Shown here: in pieces, positions 47,772 to 56,659 of the stretch
Numbering within the stretch: the first letter of the stretch is position 1
How the letters are laid out: the number at the start of each line of letters is the position of its first letter
From: Shewanella sp. OPT22
Lineage (GTDB): Bacteria > Pseudomonadota > Gammaproteobacteria > Enterobacterales > Shewanellaceae
Direction of reading: 5' to 3'
Length of the DNA stretch: 64,000 nucleotides
NCBI RefSeq assembly: GCF_004168585.1
Contig: NZ_PGVH01000029.1
Span: 15,095-79,094, forward strand
The notes under the pieces: generated by a model
Database searches by the model: none
What the model was told of the DNA's origin: nothing
What the model saw: the letters and a program-made list of their open reading frames with translations, nothing else
Program-made: the position numbers and the translations under genes

Positions 47772-47798
47772 TAAAGCTATATTTTTATCTGTCGATAT
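47772..47798 (+). promoter_or_regulatory. Sigma-28 (FliA) promoter of flgM
   Basis: TAAAGCTA-N11-GTCGATAT matches the FliA consensus at 12 of 16 positions with exact spacing, 42 bp before the flgM ATG. It gives the classic feedback loop in which FliA drives its own anti-sigma factor. Confidence 0.75.
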
Positions 47799-47840
47799 AC
47801 CATATAGACTATTTGATCTTTTTATTGCTAGGGCACAAAA

Positions 47841-48191
47841 ATGGCTATCGATACAAATAAGCTAAACAGCAATTTATCGGCACGCATGCAAACAAGAAAG
47901 GCTGCTAATCAGCCCGCTGTTTCTGAGCAAACCACTTCAAAACCTGAAGCGAGTAAAGCGCAGAAAAGTGACTCTGTTGTTATAACGGCGCAAGCTCAAC
48001 AACTTCAAAAGATGCAGACTAAGTTATCTTTGATGTCTGATGTCGACCAGAAAAAAGTATCTGAAATTAAACAAGCGATTTCAGAGGGCCGCTATTCAAT
48101 TGATCCTCAAAAGCTAGCTAAAAACATTTCTAGCTTTGAATCTGAATTGAATGACCTGTATAAAGATAACCAAGATTCGGTTTCTGAGTAG
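47841..48191 (+). CDS. flgM: Anti-sigma-28 factor FlgM
   Basis: 116 aa. The C-terminal FliA-binding half shows the FlgM pattern DVDQKKVSEIKQAISEGRY and IDPQKLAKNISSFE; the N-terminal half is Gln/Ser/Lys-rich and probably disordered. It holds FliA inactive until exported through the completed hook-basal body. flgN follows at 12 bp. Confidence 0.94.
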   Translation: MAIDTNKLNSNLSARMQTRKAANQPAVSEQTTSKPEASKAQKSDSVVITAQAQQLQKMQTKLSLMSDVDQKKVSEIKQAISEGRYSIDPQKLAKNISSFESELNDLYKDNQDSVSE

Positions 48192-48203
48192 TCGTTGTAA
48201 AAA

Positions 48204-48629
48204 ATGGAACAGCTAGCCCAACTTCTTGAGCATCAACTTAATTTACTCAATCATTTGAGTGAAATCATTAAAAATGAAAGTGCAGCTCTTTCTGAACAAG
48301 ACACAGATGCCTTGCTCACTCTTGCTGAAAAAAAATCAGAGTGCTTAACTCTGCTGCAATCTAACGATTCACAATTAAGTCTCCCAGAAAATGCTCAGCT
48401 GATTAAGCAATCTGAAGAGCTGCTTGATCACGCTCAAAAAGCCAAGGCATTGTTAGTTGACTGCAAAAAAAATAATCAGAAAAATTCAACTCTCATTGAA
48501 CACAACCTTGCCAGTATTAATCGTTTATCACATGCGCTTCAAGCCAGTAGAAATGCCTTTTCGATGACTTACGATGATAAAGGTCAAACATCTACGATTT
48601 CGACGTTAGGAAATAATGTCGAAGCTTAA
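48204..48629 (+). CDS. flgN: Flagellar export chaperone FlgN
   Basis: 141 aa, all-helical, with the FlgN features LTLAEKKSECLTLLQ and a C-terminal NRLSHALQASRNAF. It is expected to escort FlgK and FlgL (encoded on the other strand) to the export gate. It is cotranscribed with flgM, and a terminator follows. Confidence 0.9.
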   Translation: MEQLAQLLEHQLNLLNHLSEIIKNESAALSEQDTDALLTLAEKKSECLTLLQSNDSQLSLPENAQLIKQSEELLDHAQKAKALLVDCKKNNQKNSTLIEHNLASINRLSHALQASRNAFSMTYDDKGQTSTISTLGNNVEA

Positions 48630-48762
48630 ATCTAAAAGCCTCATTACGACTTAATCATCATATCTTTTGAATAGAAGTGTTTGGTTTGATTATCCAACGA
48701 AGTAGTCGCCCTCGTACTTAGAACAATAAGCACGGATCAGTATGATTAACCTTTCGAGAGCG

Positions 48763-48795
48763 ACGAGTGATGTTAGAAATACACCACTCGTTTTA
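48763..48795 (+). terminator. Terminator of flgMN
   Basis: ACGAGTG/CACTCGT (7 bp, 15-nt loop) is followed by TTTACTTT on the plus strand. It overlaps the last bases of the convergent flgP gene. Confidence 0.65.
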
Positions 48796-49225
48796 CTTTG
48801 TAGTTCTTTTGACGCTGCTGATACAACGCCCAGACATGTTTATAGTCAAGTTCCAGCTCTGTGACATAAAAGTCACCTGACAAGTAACTTTTAACGACCT
48901 TAGCGCCTCTCACGACGCCAGAAACGGATGCTCTTACTTCATCATGCTTTAGCTTCCATTCATGGGTATTGGTAACACCATCAATTTTTTGACCGTAGAT
49001 TTGTTCAGCTAGCTCTCTATAAGCATCAACTTTTGACGCTTGTAATGCTGCAAGAACCTTATCTGATTTAGTTTTCCCTGGTTGCTTAGCAAGTGAAGCG
49101 TAACCTACAGCTGTCAGTTTGGGGAAATCGGTTGGTGTTTCTGCTTCCCATTGAATATGCCTGTCTCTGTTTGTCGAGCAACCAGAAACAAATACGATCA
49201 ATAAAAGTAAAAATAGTCGTTTCAT
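48773..49225 (-). CDS. flgP: Flagellar assembly lipoprotein FlgP (LPP20 family)
   Basis: 150 aa with lipobox VSGCS at about residue 16. The AVGYASLAKQPG and ALQASKVDAYRELAEQIYG segments are typical of the LPP20/FlgP family. In Vibrio FlgP forms part of the H-ring disk around the polar flagellar basal body. Its ATG overlaps the flgO stop as TAATG, so translation is coupled. Confidence 0.9.
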   Translation of the reverse strand: MKRLFLLLLIVFVSGCSTNRDRHIQWEAETPTDFPKLTAVGYASLAKQPGKTKSDKVLAALQASKVDAYRELAEQIYGQKIDGVTNTHEWKLKHDEVRASVSGVVRGAKVVKSYLSGDFYVTELELDYKHVWALYQQRQKNYKVKRVVYF

Positions 49226-49860
49226 TATTTAACTCCTAGCTGGCGAACATTTTCTTGCCCGGTTTTAGAATATCGAAATACCACACCATCCCTCACGACC
49301 ACCTTTTTAGATGGCATAACATATTGAGAAAACTCCGAAACCGGTAAAGTCGCTTCAGCAGCAGAGAGGACACTGTTGTCATTCAAGTTAATGACTCTAC
49401 TGTTTAACACGATGCCATTTTTATTCAATTCAACTGTAGAGACAACAGCATGTTCAACGGAAAGATTGTGTGGCAATAACTGCCAATCTCTAGCCAACAT
49501 AAATTCACCGCTTCCCGTTACCTTCAGCGAATCTGTCGCATTAACATCAGTCACTTGATAGCCTCGCATCTTTAACGAAGTCATAAGGCTTTGTTGAAGA
49601 GCAGCAGAAAAATTTACGGTTCTGCTGAAGTCATTGGCCATTACCGGAGTCATCACAACAACTGGAACATCCTCAGCGTACAATAGACTTTGAGTCGTTA
49701 ATTCATGAGCTAATTCGTCCGCTAACCGTAAAACAGATGACTTAGATTCGTTAAGCATACTGTGTTCAGACGGAACAAACTGGTGCTGTTCATGTGAGTG
49801 GTCGTAATGAGCACATGCAGAACTTAAAGCGGTCAAAGCTAAAATAAGCAAATTTTTCAT
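49225..49860 (-). CDS. flgO: Flagellar assembly outer-membrane protein FlgO
   Basis: 211 aa from the ATG giving signal MKNLLILALTALSSAC with lipobox LSSAC; a frame extension to 49908 adds a non-signal N-terminus. The central region (LADELAHELTTQ, SLKMRGYQVTDV, GSGEFMLARDW) fits FlgO. It is coupled with flgP and divergent from flgT; FlgO, FlgP and FlgT act together in outer-membrane ring assembly in Vibrio. Confidence 0.88.
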   Translation of the reverse strand: MKNLLILALTALSSACAHYDHSHEQHQFVPSEHSMLNESKSSVLRLADELAHELTTQSLLYAEDVPVVVMTPVMANDFSRTVNFSAALQQSLMTSLKMRGYQVTDVNATDSLKVTGSGEFMLARDWQLLPHNLSVEHAVVSTVELNKNGIVLNSRVINLNDNSVLSAAEATLPVSEFSQYVMPSKKVVVRDGVVFRYSKTGQENVRQLGVK

Positions 49861-50038
49861 GACTCTTGGCCTAGCGTACAAAAATACTGATATTGTTAAT
49901 ATCGGCAAATCGCTCTATATCTTTACTCATTTGTTTTTTTCTTCATACAATCCAAAAACACCTATTACTGGCCTAAATAATGCTTAATTAAAATATTAGT
50001 GTTCACGACATATTACTGACTAATGGAATTTTCGATAT

Positions 50039-51196
50039 ATGAAAAAGTTTATTCCACTCTTATTAAACGCAGCTTTATTACTGTTTCCGTCTATGGTCCA
50101 AGCGAGCTGGGTCGAGGTTATTGGTAAATCATATATCGAAAATGATGATATTGAACAAGCAAGAAAAAATGCCATCGATGATGCGCTTCTTAATGCAGAT
50201 TTTCAATATGGCGTGCACGTTACCAACCAATATGAAATTGTTGACGGTAAGCTCGTAAACGCTTCTACTGCCACAGATCAAAGAACCAAAGAGAACACGG
50301 ACTTTGAGTTAGCAAATGAAAATACTCATGATGATGAACTCACTATTGAACTTAGGGTCTTTGTCGATGGACTTACACAAAATAGAGCGCCCCGCAGCCT
50401 TTATAAAAACCAAGTACTTGTACCAGAAACCGTAGTTTTATACCCTCAGCAGCTTTCATATGGTCAAATAAATCATTTTGGCAGCTCTATATCTGACAAG
50501 TTATCTCGGTTTATTGATAAGAACTCTAAAACCGCTTATTCCGCTTCGTACCCACATGATAAGCTCGACTTTATCCCGTCAAAACTGTCTCCCAATAATG
50601 AAAGGTTACCGCAGTGGTTGGGTGTTAAAACTGAATCTCAGTATGTATTGATTCCTGAGCTCATAGACGCTTCAAGCGAGCAAAAGTCGTCATTTGGCTT
50701 ATTCTCTTCAACCAATCGACAGTTTCTACTCAAGCTTTCTTTATATCACTCAATCAGTGGAGAGAGAGTTTGGCAAAAGTCATATTCAACCCAAGCTGAA
50801 TGGGAATTCGCTAGGAACCAAATTATTACAACAACTACAAACTTATTTTGGTCATCAGAATATGGCGAAAAAGTCTCTCGAGTTCTTCAACAAGCAGCCA
50901 GGGATCTAGGAAGATTTGTAAGCCACCGTTCATTGATGGGACAGATCATTGCCAAAAAGAAGAATCAACTGTTATTAAATATTGGACGTAAAAACGGCCT
51001 GAATGTTAATGACTCCTTAAAAATTATTCTTAAACGTGACTTGCCTGATAGATTACAAGCCATAAGGCTTATTGCCGATAGCAGTGAAGCAAAAGTCATT
51101 GTAAAGCAAATTACTGAGGATACCGCATTAGTGGAATGGCTAGATCATTCAAAGGTGGAAAACATACAAATTGGTGACATCGCAATCGCTAGATAA
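50039..51196 (+). CDS. flgT: Flagellar H-ring protein FlgT
   Basis: 385 aa with a signal peptide (MKKFIPLLLNAALLLFPSMVQA). The mature N-terminus SWVEVIGKSYIENDDIEQARKNAI and the C-terminal SH3-like domain (LLNIGRKNGLNVNDSLKI) match FlgT, which forms the H ring and helps recruit the stator ring in Vibrio. A decayed second copy follows within 70 bp. It shares a 178-bp divergent promoter region with flgO. Confidence 0.9.
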   Translation: MKKFIPLLLNAALLLFPSMVQASWVEVIGKSYIENDDIEQARKNAIDDALLNADFQYGVHVTNQYEIVDGKLVNASTATDQRTKENTDFELANENTHDDELTIELRVFVDGLTQNRAPRSLYKNQVLVPETVVLYPQQLSYGQINHFGSSISDKLSRFIDKNSKTAYSASYPHDKLDFIPSKLSPNNERLPQWLGVKTESQYVLIPELIDASSEQKSSFGLFSSTNRQFLLKLSLYHSISGERVWQKSYSTQAEWEFARNQIITTTTNLFWSSEYGEKVSRVLQQAARDLGRFVSHRSLMGQIIAKKKNQLLLNIGRKNGLNVNDSLKIILKRDLPDRLQAIRLIADSSEAKVIVKQITEDTALVEWLDHSKVENIQIGDIAIAR

Positions 51197-51261
51197 AGTT
51201 GGGTTTCGTATTAGTAATCCCTTTGATAAATTGCCCAAAATAAACAGGTTCTTTAAACAAC

Positions 51262-51879
51262 ATGCAACGTCTGTACTCATTTCTTAGTATTATTTTATGT
51301 ACTTCATCCTTTTCAACTATCACTCACGCAGATGAATGATTAGCTGTTCAGGGCGAAGCTTTAATACTCAATAGCAATAGCGATATTGATACGGCCAGAA
51401 AAGAACTTTAATACTCATTTAAACTGACTCGTTCAAACACCAATAAAACCGTCTGGGAAAAATCATTCCAATCTGATGTAATTTGGGAGTTTTATGATTA
51501 TAAGGAAATATCTTTTTTATCGGATGAATTTTGGAATTCACAATATGGGAGAAGTGCAAAAAGCTCGTTAAGGAAATCTGTTTTATCCGTAGCAAGTTTC
51601 GTCAATAATCAACCTCTATTTGGCAGCATTACTCAACTTTCATCTTATAAAGTTGTGGTGAATTTAGGTAAACGATACAACTTAAAAGTTGGTGATCGTT
51701 TAAAAGTAGTAAAACAAGCGGATATTAAACAGTGGGAAGGTATTCAAGACACTGTAATAGCCAAAAGTACCGCCACTCTCCAAGTAATCTATATCACGGA
51801 ATCAAATGCTATTTTGCAATGGCATTTAAATAAACCAATTTACTCAATATCAAAAAATGATTTAGTTTTTGAAATCTAA
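51262..51879 (+). pseudogene. flgT: Decayed tandem duplicate of flgT
   Basis: Read in one frame from the ATG at 51262, translation gives a signal-peptide-like start ending THADE, then TGA (51337-51339) where the intact gene has Trp, then LAVQGEALILNSNSDIDTARKEL, homologous to FlgT residues about 25-46. A second stop TAA (51409-51411) follows. The frame then jumps to the FlgT region near residue 225 (VWEKSFQSDVIWEF, FWNSQYGRS) and runs to the C-terminus (VVVNLGKRYNLKVGDRLKV), ending at 51879. So about 180 residues are deleted and two stops interrupt an otherwise single frame. A GTG-started remnant (51655-51879) could still be translated. Confidence 0.85.
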
Positions 51880-51917
51880 ATCAAGACTGTTATTTTATTA
51901 AATTTCATCTGGTTTCT

Positions 51918-51959
51918 AGCACTCTAATCGTTGATGGCTTGAAAGCATCATAGAGTGCT
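51918..51959 (+). terminator. Hairpin after the flgT pair
   Basis: AGCACTCTA/TAGAGTGCT (9 bp) with an inner TGATG/CATCA stem lies 38 bp after the pseudogene. It has no T-tract, so it may be a terminator remnant or a weak terminator for flgT. Confidence 0.45.
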
Positions 51960-52106
51960 TACTGAAAGTAACCTTACAAATTGGTACCTTAAACTGCATT
52001 CTTATTAAGTAAATGTATGCGTTTGAGACACGAATCTGAATTCTGCACCTGTTGCACTTGACTTTATAAGCCATTGAACCTCACTTTCATTAGAGTCAGG
52101 TTTAGA

Positions 52107-52421
52107 CTAAATTTCAACACCGATCTCTTTTGTTAAATCACTAGCAAATTTTGCATATAGTTCAACTGAAAAAGAGTCATCTTTTCTAGAAACCATGCCC
52201 TTAACAAATTCTGCCGCTTTGCCTTCCACATTTTGCTCAGCTAAAAAACTAACGAGCGTCGGATCATTTTCAACACCTGTTAATTCGAAGCGATTACATT
52301 CGGGGTACGCCGAGAAATCAAGTTCAATTGAAGATGTACTAGAACTCGATAAATCACTATCACTGCTGCTTTGTGACATAAGGTGGAACTGAGGAGAGAA
52401 TGTAGGGAGTTGAGTGCTCAT
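52107..52421 (-). CDS. Hypothetical protein with Ser-rich N-terminus
   Basis: 104 aa; I do not recognise it. The first third is rich in Ser/Gln (SQSSSDSDLSSSSTSS), the rest is a mixed, acidic sequence (FVKGMVSRKDDSFSVEL) that looks like folded protein rather than random translation. There is no signal peptide or membrane segment. It stands alone between the flgT pseudogene and fimV, with only weak ribosome-site support (GGAC). It may be a real small gene or a chance frame. Confidence 0.45.
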   Translation of the reverse strand: MSTQLPTFSPQFHLMSQSSSDSDLSSSSTSSIELDFSAYPECNRFELTGVENDPTLVSFLAEQNVEGKAAEFVKGMVSRKDDSFSVELYAKFASDLTKEIGVEI

Positions 52422-52520
52422 ATCAATGTCCGATGTAAAATATTTTTATATAATACAACGTAATAATGAGTCCCTATCAAATTAATTATTATTTATAAAG
52501 TGGTTACTACAGATGGATTG

Positions 52521-52551
52521 AACAAAAGGCACCAGTAAAACTGACACCTTT
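52521..52551 (-). terminator. Terminator of fimV
   Basis: In the minus-strand RNA AAAGGUGUCAGU-UUU-ACUGGUGCCUUU pairs over 12 bp with three consecutive G-U wobbles, followed by TGTTC. The wobbles make it stable only in this orientation. It starts 14 bp after the fimV stop. Confidence 0.75.
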
Positions 52552-52565
52552 TATCCAGTTTTCGA

Positions 52566-55448
52566 TTAGGAAATCGTCGTTAGTAACTCAATTGCTTCCG
52601 ATTTTTGCCTATCATTACCATCTATTTGGATCTCTTCAAGCAAAGCTTTAGCACTGTCTTTATCATCAATTTCAATGTAAGCACGAGCCAGATCTAATTT
52701 AGCATTTACTGAGTTTTCAGCATCATCGACATCTACCATCGGGTTACTTTCAAACAAACTTTCTAATTCAGATGATTCCCCCAAATTAACGTCCACTTCT
52801 TTGTAAGGATCAACTTCTGTTGATTCTTCAGATGATTCATTGAGCAACTTATCGATGTCAATGTAGCCATTTTCTTTTTGGAAATTACTTAAATCATCTC
52901 CAGAAATTTTCTCTGCATTAATATCAGAACCGATTTCATCGTCTAAAGCAGCTAAAGCTTCATCTACAGTCATGTTGTCGCCTTCAAACGAGGCAGTTTT
53001 AGTTTCACCATCTGTTTCAAGTTTGCTCAAATCCATATCACTTGATAACAAAGCTTCTGTATGCTTTATCTCATCACTAACTTGAGCAAATGATTCAAAA
53101 AGTTCTTCATCATTTAAATCCATATCGAAATCTAAATCAGGAAGCGCTTCACTTTTGGATGAAGTAGATGAAGGGGATGGAGTCGTTGCGCTGTTATCTG
53201 TGCTTTCACTGACGGACTCGAAATCCATTCCTAGATCTATATCTGATAATTCTGTTTTAGTGTCTTCGTCATGATCTTCAAACGTTAGAGCAGTATCTTC
53301 ACTCTCTGCAATATCATCAGAGAGTGAATGCTCTGATTCAAACTCTGTTTGTGAACTGTTTTCATTTTCGTCTGTCTGGCCTTCGTCAAAATCAGAGATA
53401 TTCTCTGTACTGACAACAGGATCAGGTTCGCTAAAGCTAACAGTTTCTGGCTCTTCAAGAGACGCTTCAACTTCCATTGATGTAGCTTCAGGTAAATTCG
53501 ACTCTTGAGCTTGACTCGGGACATCAACATCAAACTCAGCCATAAGAGCATCAAGATCATCTATATTTTCATTAGGCTCAGGTAACGTAGTATCCAGTTC
53601 AGCTTCTGGCATATTCTCGTCTGAGCTAGCTTCAACATCTGGAGACGGTAACTCAGATTCTTGAACATCTTCGTTTACTTCAGTTTCAATTTCAGCTTCT
53701 AAACCTGAATCACTTTCTGGCAAGCTTTGAACATCATCCATTACAGGTGAAACAAAATCTAAACTGTCTATATCACCTTCAATGCTCGTAGATTCGAGTT
53801 CAATGTTTTCTTGTTCATCACTAAGCTCACTTTCTTCCTGAAGTTCATCAGTTTCTGTAATAGTTTCTTTTGATTCTAGTGAAGCTTCAATTTCAGGTTC
53901 TTCAAGAAATATTTCTTCAGCTTCTGATGTGGCTTCAAGGTCGTTATCAGTATCATCTTGTTCAGCTTCCATTGAGTTGATAAGTTCATCTAAATTCACT
54001 TCATCAGCTTCATTTTCTGAAGATTCAAATTCGTTTAAAGCTTCATCGTCTAAAAATGGATCTTCTAAATCAATTTCAGTCGAGTCAATCAATTCATCTA
54101 AGCCATCTGAAACAGATCCACTATCTAATGTGCTCTCATCAACTTGTTCGACAAGTTCTTCCTGTACATCAGTTGAAGCCTCAACATCGTTCTCGTTTAT
54201 CTTCTCTTCAGGTTCATCAAGCTTGTTAAGAAGTTCTTCTACGTCTGAACTGATTTCTTTCCCATCAATTTGTTCATCGAGTGCTTCGGCCCATAAATCA
54301 TCCATATCAGACTCTGTTATGGATGTCTCTGGTTCAGTGTTCGACTCTTCAGGCTCCTCTAACGCTTCAACCGTATCTTCCGGTTCTTCGTCATCGAGTT
54401 GAACAGCAACTTCTTCAAAAAAATCATCAACGTTATCTTCTTCAATCACTGGCTCAATAACCGGATCAAGGTCGATATCTTGAGGTTGAACTTCCTCATT
54501 TGATTCTACTGTAGGCTCAGTATGAGTGTCTTCAGTAAACACTTCTTCATTCGATGATTGCTTACGTCGCCATAATGCAAAAATGAGCAAGACAAAAAGC
54601 AACGCTGGAACAATAGCAATAACAGCTAAGGTTAATGGGCTATCGAGTAGTGACCGCCACAAATCAGTTGGTTTTTCTTCTTTTTCTAGTGCGAGAGTGT
54701 CTTGTAGAATTTTGTTCTCAGCTTTTAGAGAAGCATTAAGTTGACGAGTTTCAGTTAAAGTACCTTCAAGTAAATCGACTTTATCCGATAACTCTGCAAG
54801 ACGATCTTTCAGAGCGTCTAAGTCATCTTTAGCCATAGTAAGCTCGTCTTGAGTACGGCTTAATTCGTCAGTCAAAGAAATAACCTTACTTTCTTCCCTT
54901 TCAAGCAGTAATGTCAGCTGCATTATTTTTTGAGGGCTTTCTGGCTCGGCTTTAGCTTCTGCTATTTGCTCTTCAATCGGCTTTGGTTTGCGCTTTGGTT
55001 TTGCCTTTTGAGTTACCTGTTTAGAAGGTTGAGCTCGCTGTTTCCAACTTTTATCGTCTTGTTCTGCTCGTTCTCTTGCAATGCTAACTGGAATTGCCAA
55101 CATTTTTTCAGCCGGAGGTACCAGTAAAATCATACCGACTTCTAAGCTGTTATAGTTTGAACTTGTAAAAGCGTGTGGGTTAGCATCATAAATTGCAGCC
55201 ATCACTTGATAGATACTAACTTTATTATTCGGACGCATTTTTTGCGCAATACTCCAAAAAGTATCCGCTTTAGTTGTTGGACCGTACTGTCTATTTTGCT
55301 GTCTAGATTGGCCATCTGGCCCAGTGATTTTTAAGGGTTCAGCAATTGACTGGGGAGTAAGAGAGAGTAAAAGAGCACACACGATAAACGAAGATATGCG
55401 ATTTAGATATGAAGTCCGAAAGTTCATCCATCCTTTCCTTTTTAGCAT
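52566..55448 (-). CDS. fimV: FimV/HubP-family polar landmark protein
   Basis: 960 aa. It has a signal peptide (about 1-36), a periplasmic LysM-like region (about 60-112, ADTFWSIAQKM...LEVGMILLVPP), a coiled coil (about 180-255), one membrane segment (about 268-292) and a very acidic Glu/Asp/Ser cytoplasmic stretch of over 500 residues. A C-terminal FimV domain (LDLARAYIEIDDKDSAKALLEEI) closes the protein. In Vibrio and Shewanella, HubP recruits chromosome-origin, chemotaxis and flagellar-number proteins to the cell pole; in Pseudomonas FimV supports twitching. The first ATG has AGGAA well placed; a second ATG 21 bp later is also possible. pdxB-asd lie upstream as usual. Confidence 0.9.
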   Translation of the reverse strand: MLKRKGWMNFRTSYLNRISSFIVCALLLSLTPQSIAEPLKITGPDGQSRQQNRQYGPTTKADTFWSIAQKMRPNNKVSIYQVMAAIYDANPHAFTSSNYNSLEVGMILLVPPAEKMLAIPVSIARERAEQDDKSWKQRAQPSKQVTQKAKPKRKPKPIEEQIAEAKAEPESPQKIMQLTLLLEREESKVISLTDELSRTQDELTMAKDDLDALKDRLAELSDKVDLLEGTLTETRQLNASLKAENKILQDTLALEKEEKPTDLWRSLLDSPLTLAVIAIVPALLFVLLIFALWRRKQSSNEEVFTEDTHTEPTVESNEEVQPQDIDLDPVIEPVIEEDNVDDFFEEVAVQLDDEEPEDTVEALEEPEESNTEPETSITESDMDDLWAEALDEQIDGKEISSDVEELLNKLDEPEEKINENDVEASTDVQEELVEQVDESTLDSGSVSDGLDELIDSTEIDLEDPFLDDEALNEFESSENEADEVNLDELINSMEAEQDDTDNDLEATSEAEEIFLEEPEIEASLESKETITETDELQEESELSDEQENIELESTSIEGDIDSLDFVSPVMDDVQSLPESDSGLEAEIETEVNEDVQESELPSPDVEASSDENMPEAELDTTLPEPNENIDDLDALMAEFDVDVPSQAQESNLPEATSMEVEASLEEPETVSFSEPDPVVSTENISDFDEGQTDENENSSQTEFESEHSLSDDIAESEDTALTFEDHDEDTKTELSDIDLGMDFESVSESTDNSATTPSPSSTSSKSEALPDLDFDMDLNDEELFESFAQVSDEIKHTEALLSSDMDLSKLETDGETKTASFEGDNMTVDEALAALDDEIGSDINAEKISGDDLSNFQKENGYIDIDKLLNESSEESTEVDPYKEVDVNLGESSELESLFESNPMVDVDDAENSVNAKLDLARAYIEIDDKDSAKALLEEIQIDGNDRQKSEAIELLTTIS

Positions 55449-55564
55449 TGCTGTTTCCTGAATTAATACTCTTTAAATAGAATCGGTTGCAACGCTAATG
55501 AGCAATTGTATTTATTTCAGTTTACTATAAACCAGAAACGAACGTGCTGCTAGAGGCATAAAAG

Positions 55565-55602
55565 CCCTAAAAACAAAAAAGCTTGCGATATCGCAAGCTT
55601 TT
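55565..55602 (-). terminator. Strong Rho-independent terminator of asd
   Basis: AAAAGCTTGCGATATCGCAAGCTTTT (55577-55602) is a perfect 26-bp palindrome. The minus strand continues TTGTTTTT. It lies 13 bp after the asd stop. The plus strand also ends in TTTT. Confidence 0.9.
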
Positions 55603-55614
55603 CAGCACTTAGGT

Positions 55615-56631
55615 TTAGTAATAATCTCTTATAAGTAATTCTGCAATTTGAACACTGTTCAGAGCGGCCCCTTTGCGAATGTTATCTGATACTACCCACA
55701 AATTGATTCCATTAGGGTGAGACAAGTCATTTCTCACTCGACCAACAAACACAGCATCATTACCCGAGGCTTCAGTTACCGCCGTAGGGTACTCATCATT
55801 TGATTCGAATAATTCAATGCCAGCAGCACCTTGAAGAACAGCTTTAATGTCGTCAGCTTCTACTGACTGTCGAGTTTCAATATGAATGGCTTCACTGTGC
55901 CCATGAAAAACAGGAATTCTAACAGCCGTTGGGTTTACTAAGACATTCGAATCACCCAAGATTTTTTGAGTCTCCCAAACCATCTTCATTTCTTCTTTAG
56001 TAAAACCGTTATCCATAAACGTATCGATATGAGGCAGTGCATTAAACGCAATTTGCTTATCATAAACATCTGGTTCAACAGGCAAACCTTGAAGTAAGCG
56101 AGCACACTGTTGAGCTAATTCTTCAATGGCTTTCTTTCCTGAGCCTGAAACCGACTGGTAAGTAGCCACATTAATTCTATCGATACCAAATGCATCATAA
56201 ATTGGCTTTAGCGCAACCAACATTTGAATTGTTGAACAGTTAGGGTTAGCAATGATGTTACGATTGCGAAAATCAGCGATAGCTTCTGGGTTCACTTCAG
56301 GAATCACTAATGGAACATCAATGTCGTATCTGAAATGTGAAGTATTATCGATGACTACGCACCCTGCTTCAGCAGCAATAGGTGCCCATTTTTCTGAAAC
56401 GTCACCACCCGCAGAAAAGAAACCAATTTGAGCTTGAGACCAATCAAACTCCTCTACATCCAGAACTTTTATTGATTTCCCGTTGAAATTAATTTCTTCA
56501 CCTGCACTATTTTTGCTCGCAAGTGGATATAAGTTAGCTACAGGAAAGTCTCGTTCTTCTAATATTTCCATCATTGTTTGGCCAACATTACCAGTTGCAC
56601 CTAAAACAACGACGTTAAATTGTTGTGACAT
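55615..56631 (-). CDS. asd: Aspartate-semialdehyde dehydrogenase
   Basis: 338 aa from the ATG giving MSQQFNVVVLGATGNVG; an in-frame extension to 56676 overlaps pdxB and is not family-like. GATGNVG is the NADP-binding motif, ANPNCSTIQM holds the catalytic Cys, and the SVSGSGKK segment is typical. It makes aspartate semialdehyde for Lys, Met, Thr and diaminopimelate. It is 28 bp after pdxB. The 338-aa form is the type common in Vibrio and Pseudomonas. Confidence 0.94.
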   Translation of the reverse strand: MSQQFNVVVLGATGNVGQTMMEILEERDFPVANLYPLASKNSAGEEINFNGKSIKVLDVEEFDWSQAQIGFFSAGGDVSEKWAPIAAEAGCVVIDNTSHFRYDIDVPLVIPEVNPEAIADFRNRNIIANPNCSTIQMLVALKPIYDAFGIDRINVATYQSVSGSGKKAIEELAQQCARLLQGLPVEPDVYDKQIAFNALPHIDTFMDNGFTKEEMKMVWETQKILGDSNVLVNPTAVRIPVFHGHSEAIHIETRQSVEADDIKAVLQGAAGIELFESNDEYPTAVTEASGNDAVFVGRVRNDLSHPNGINLWVVSDNIRKGAALNSVQIAELLIRDYY

Positions 56632-56659
56632 AGTGAAGTTATCTCTTTTAAAATAGTAA

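Noticed and set aside
53929-54402. 157-aa Ser-rich frame antisense to fimV
   Set aside because: Ser-rich translation is the mirror of Glu/Asp codons in the acidic repeat of FimV.
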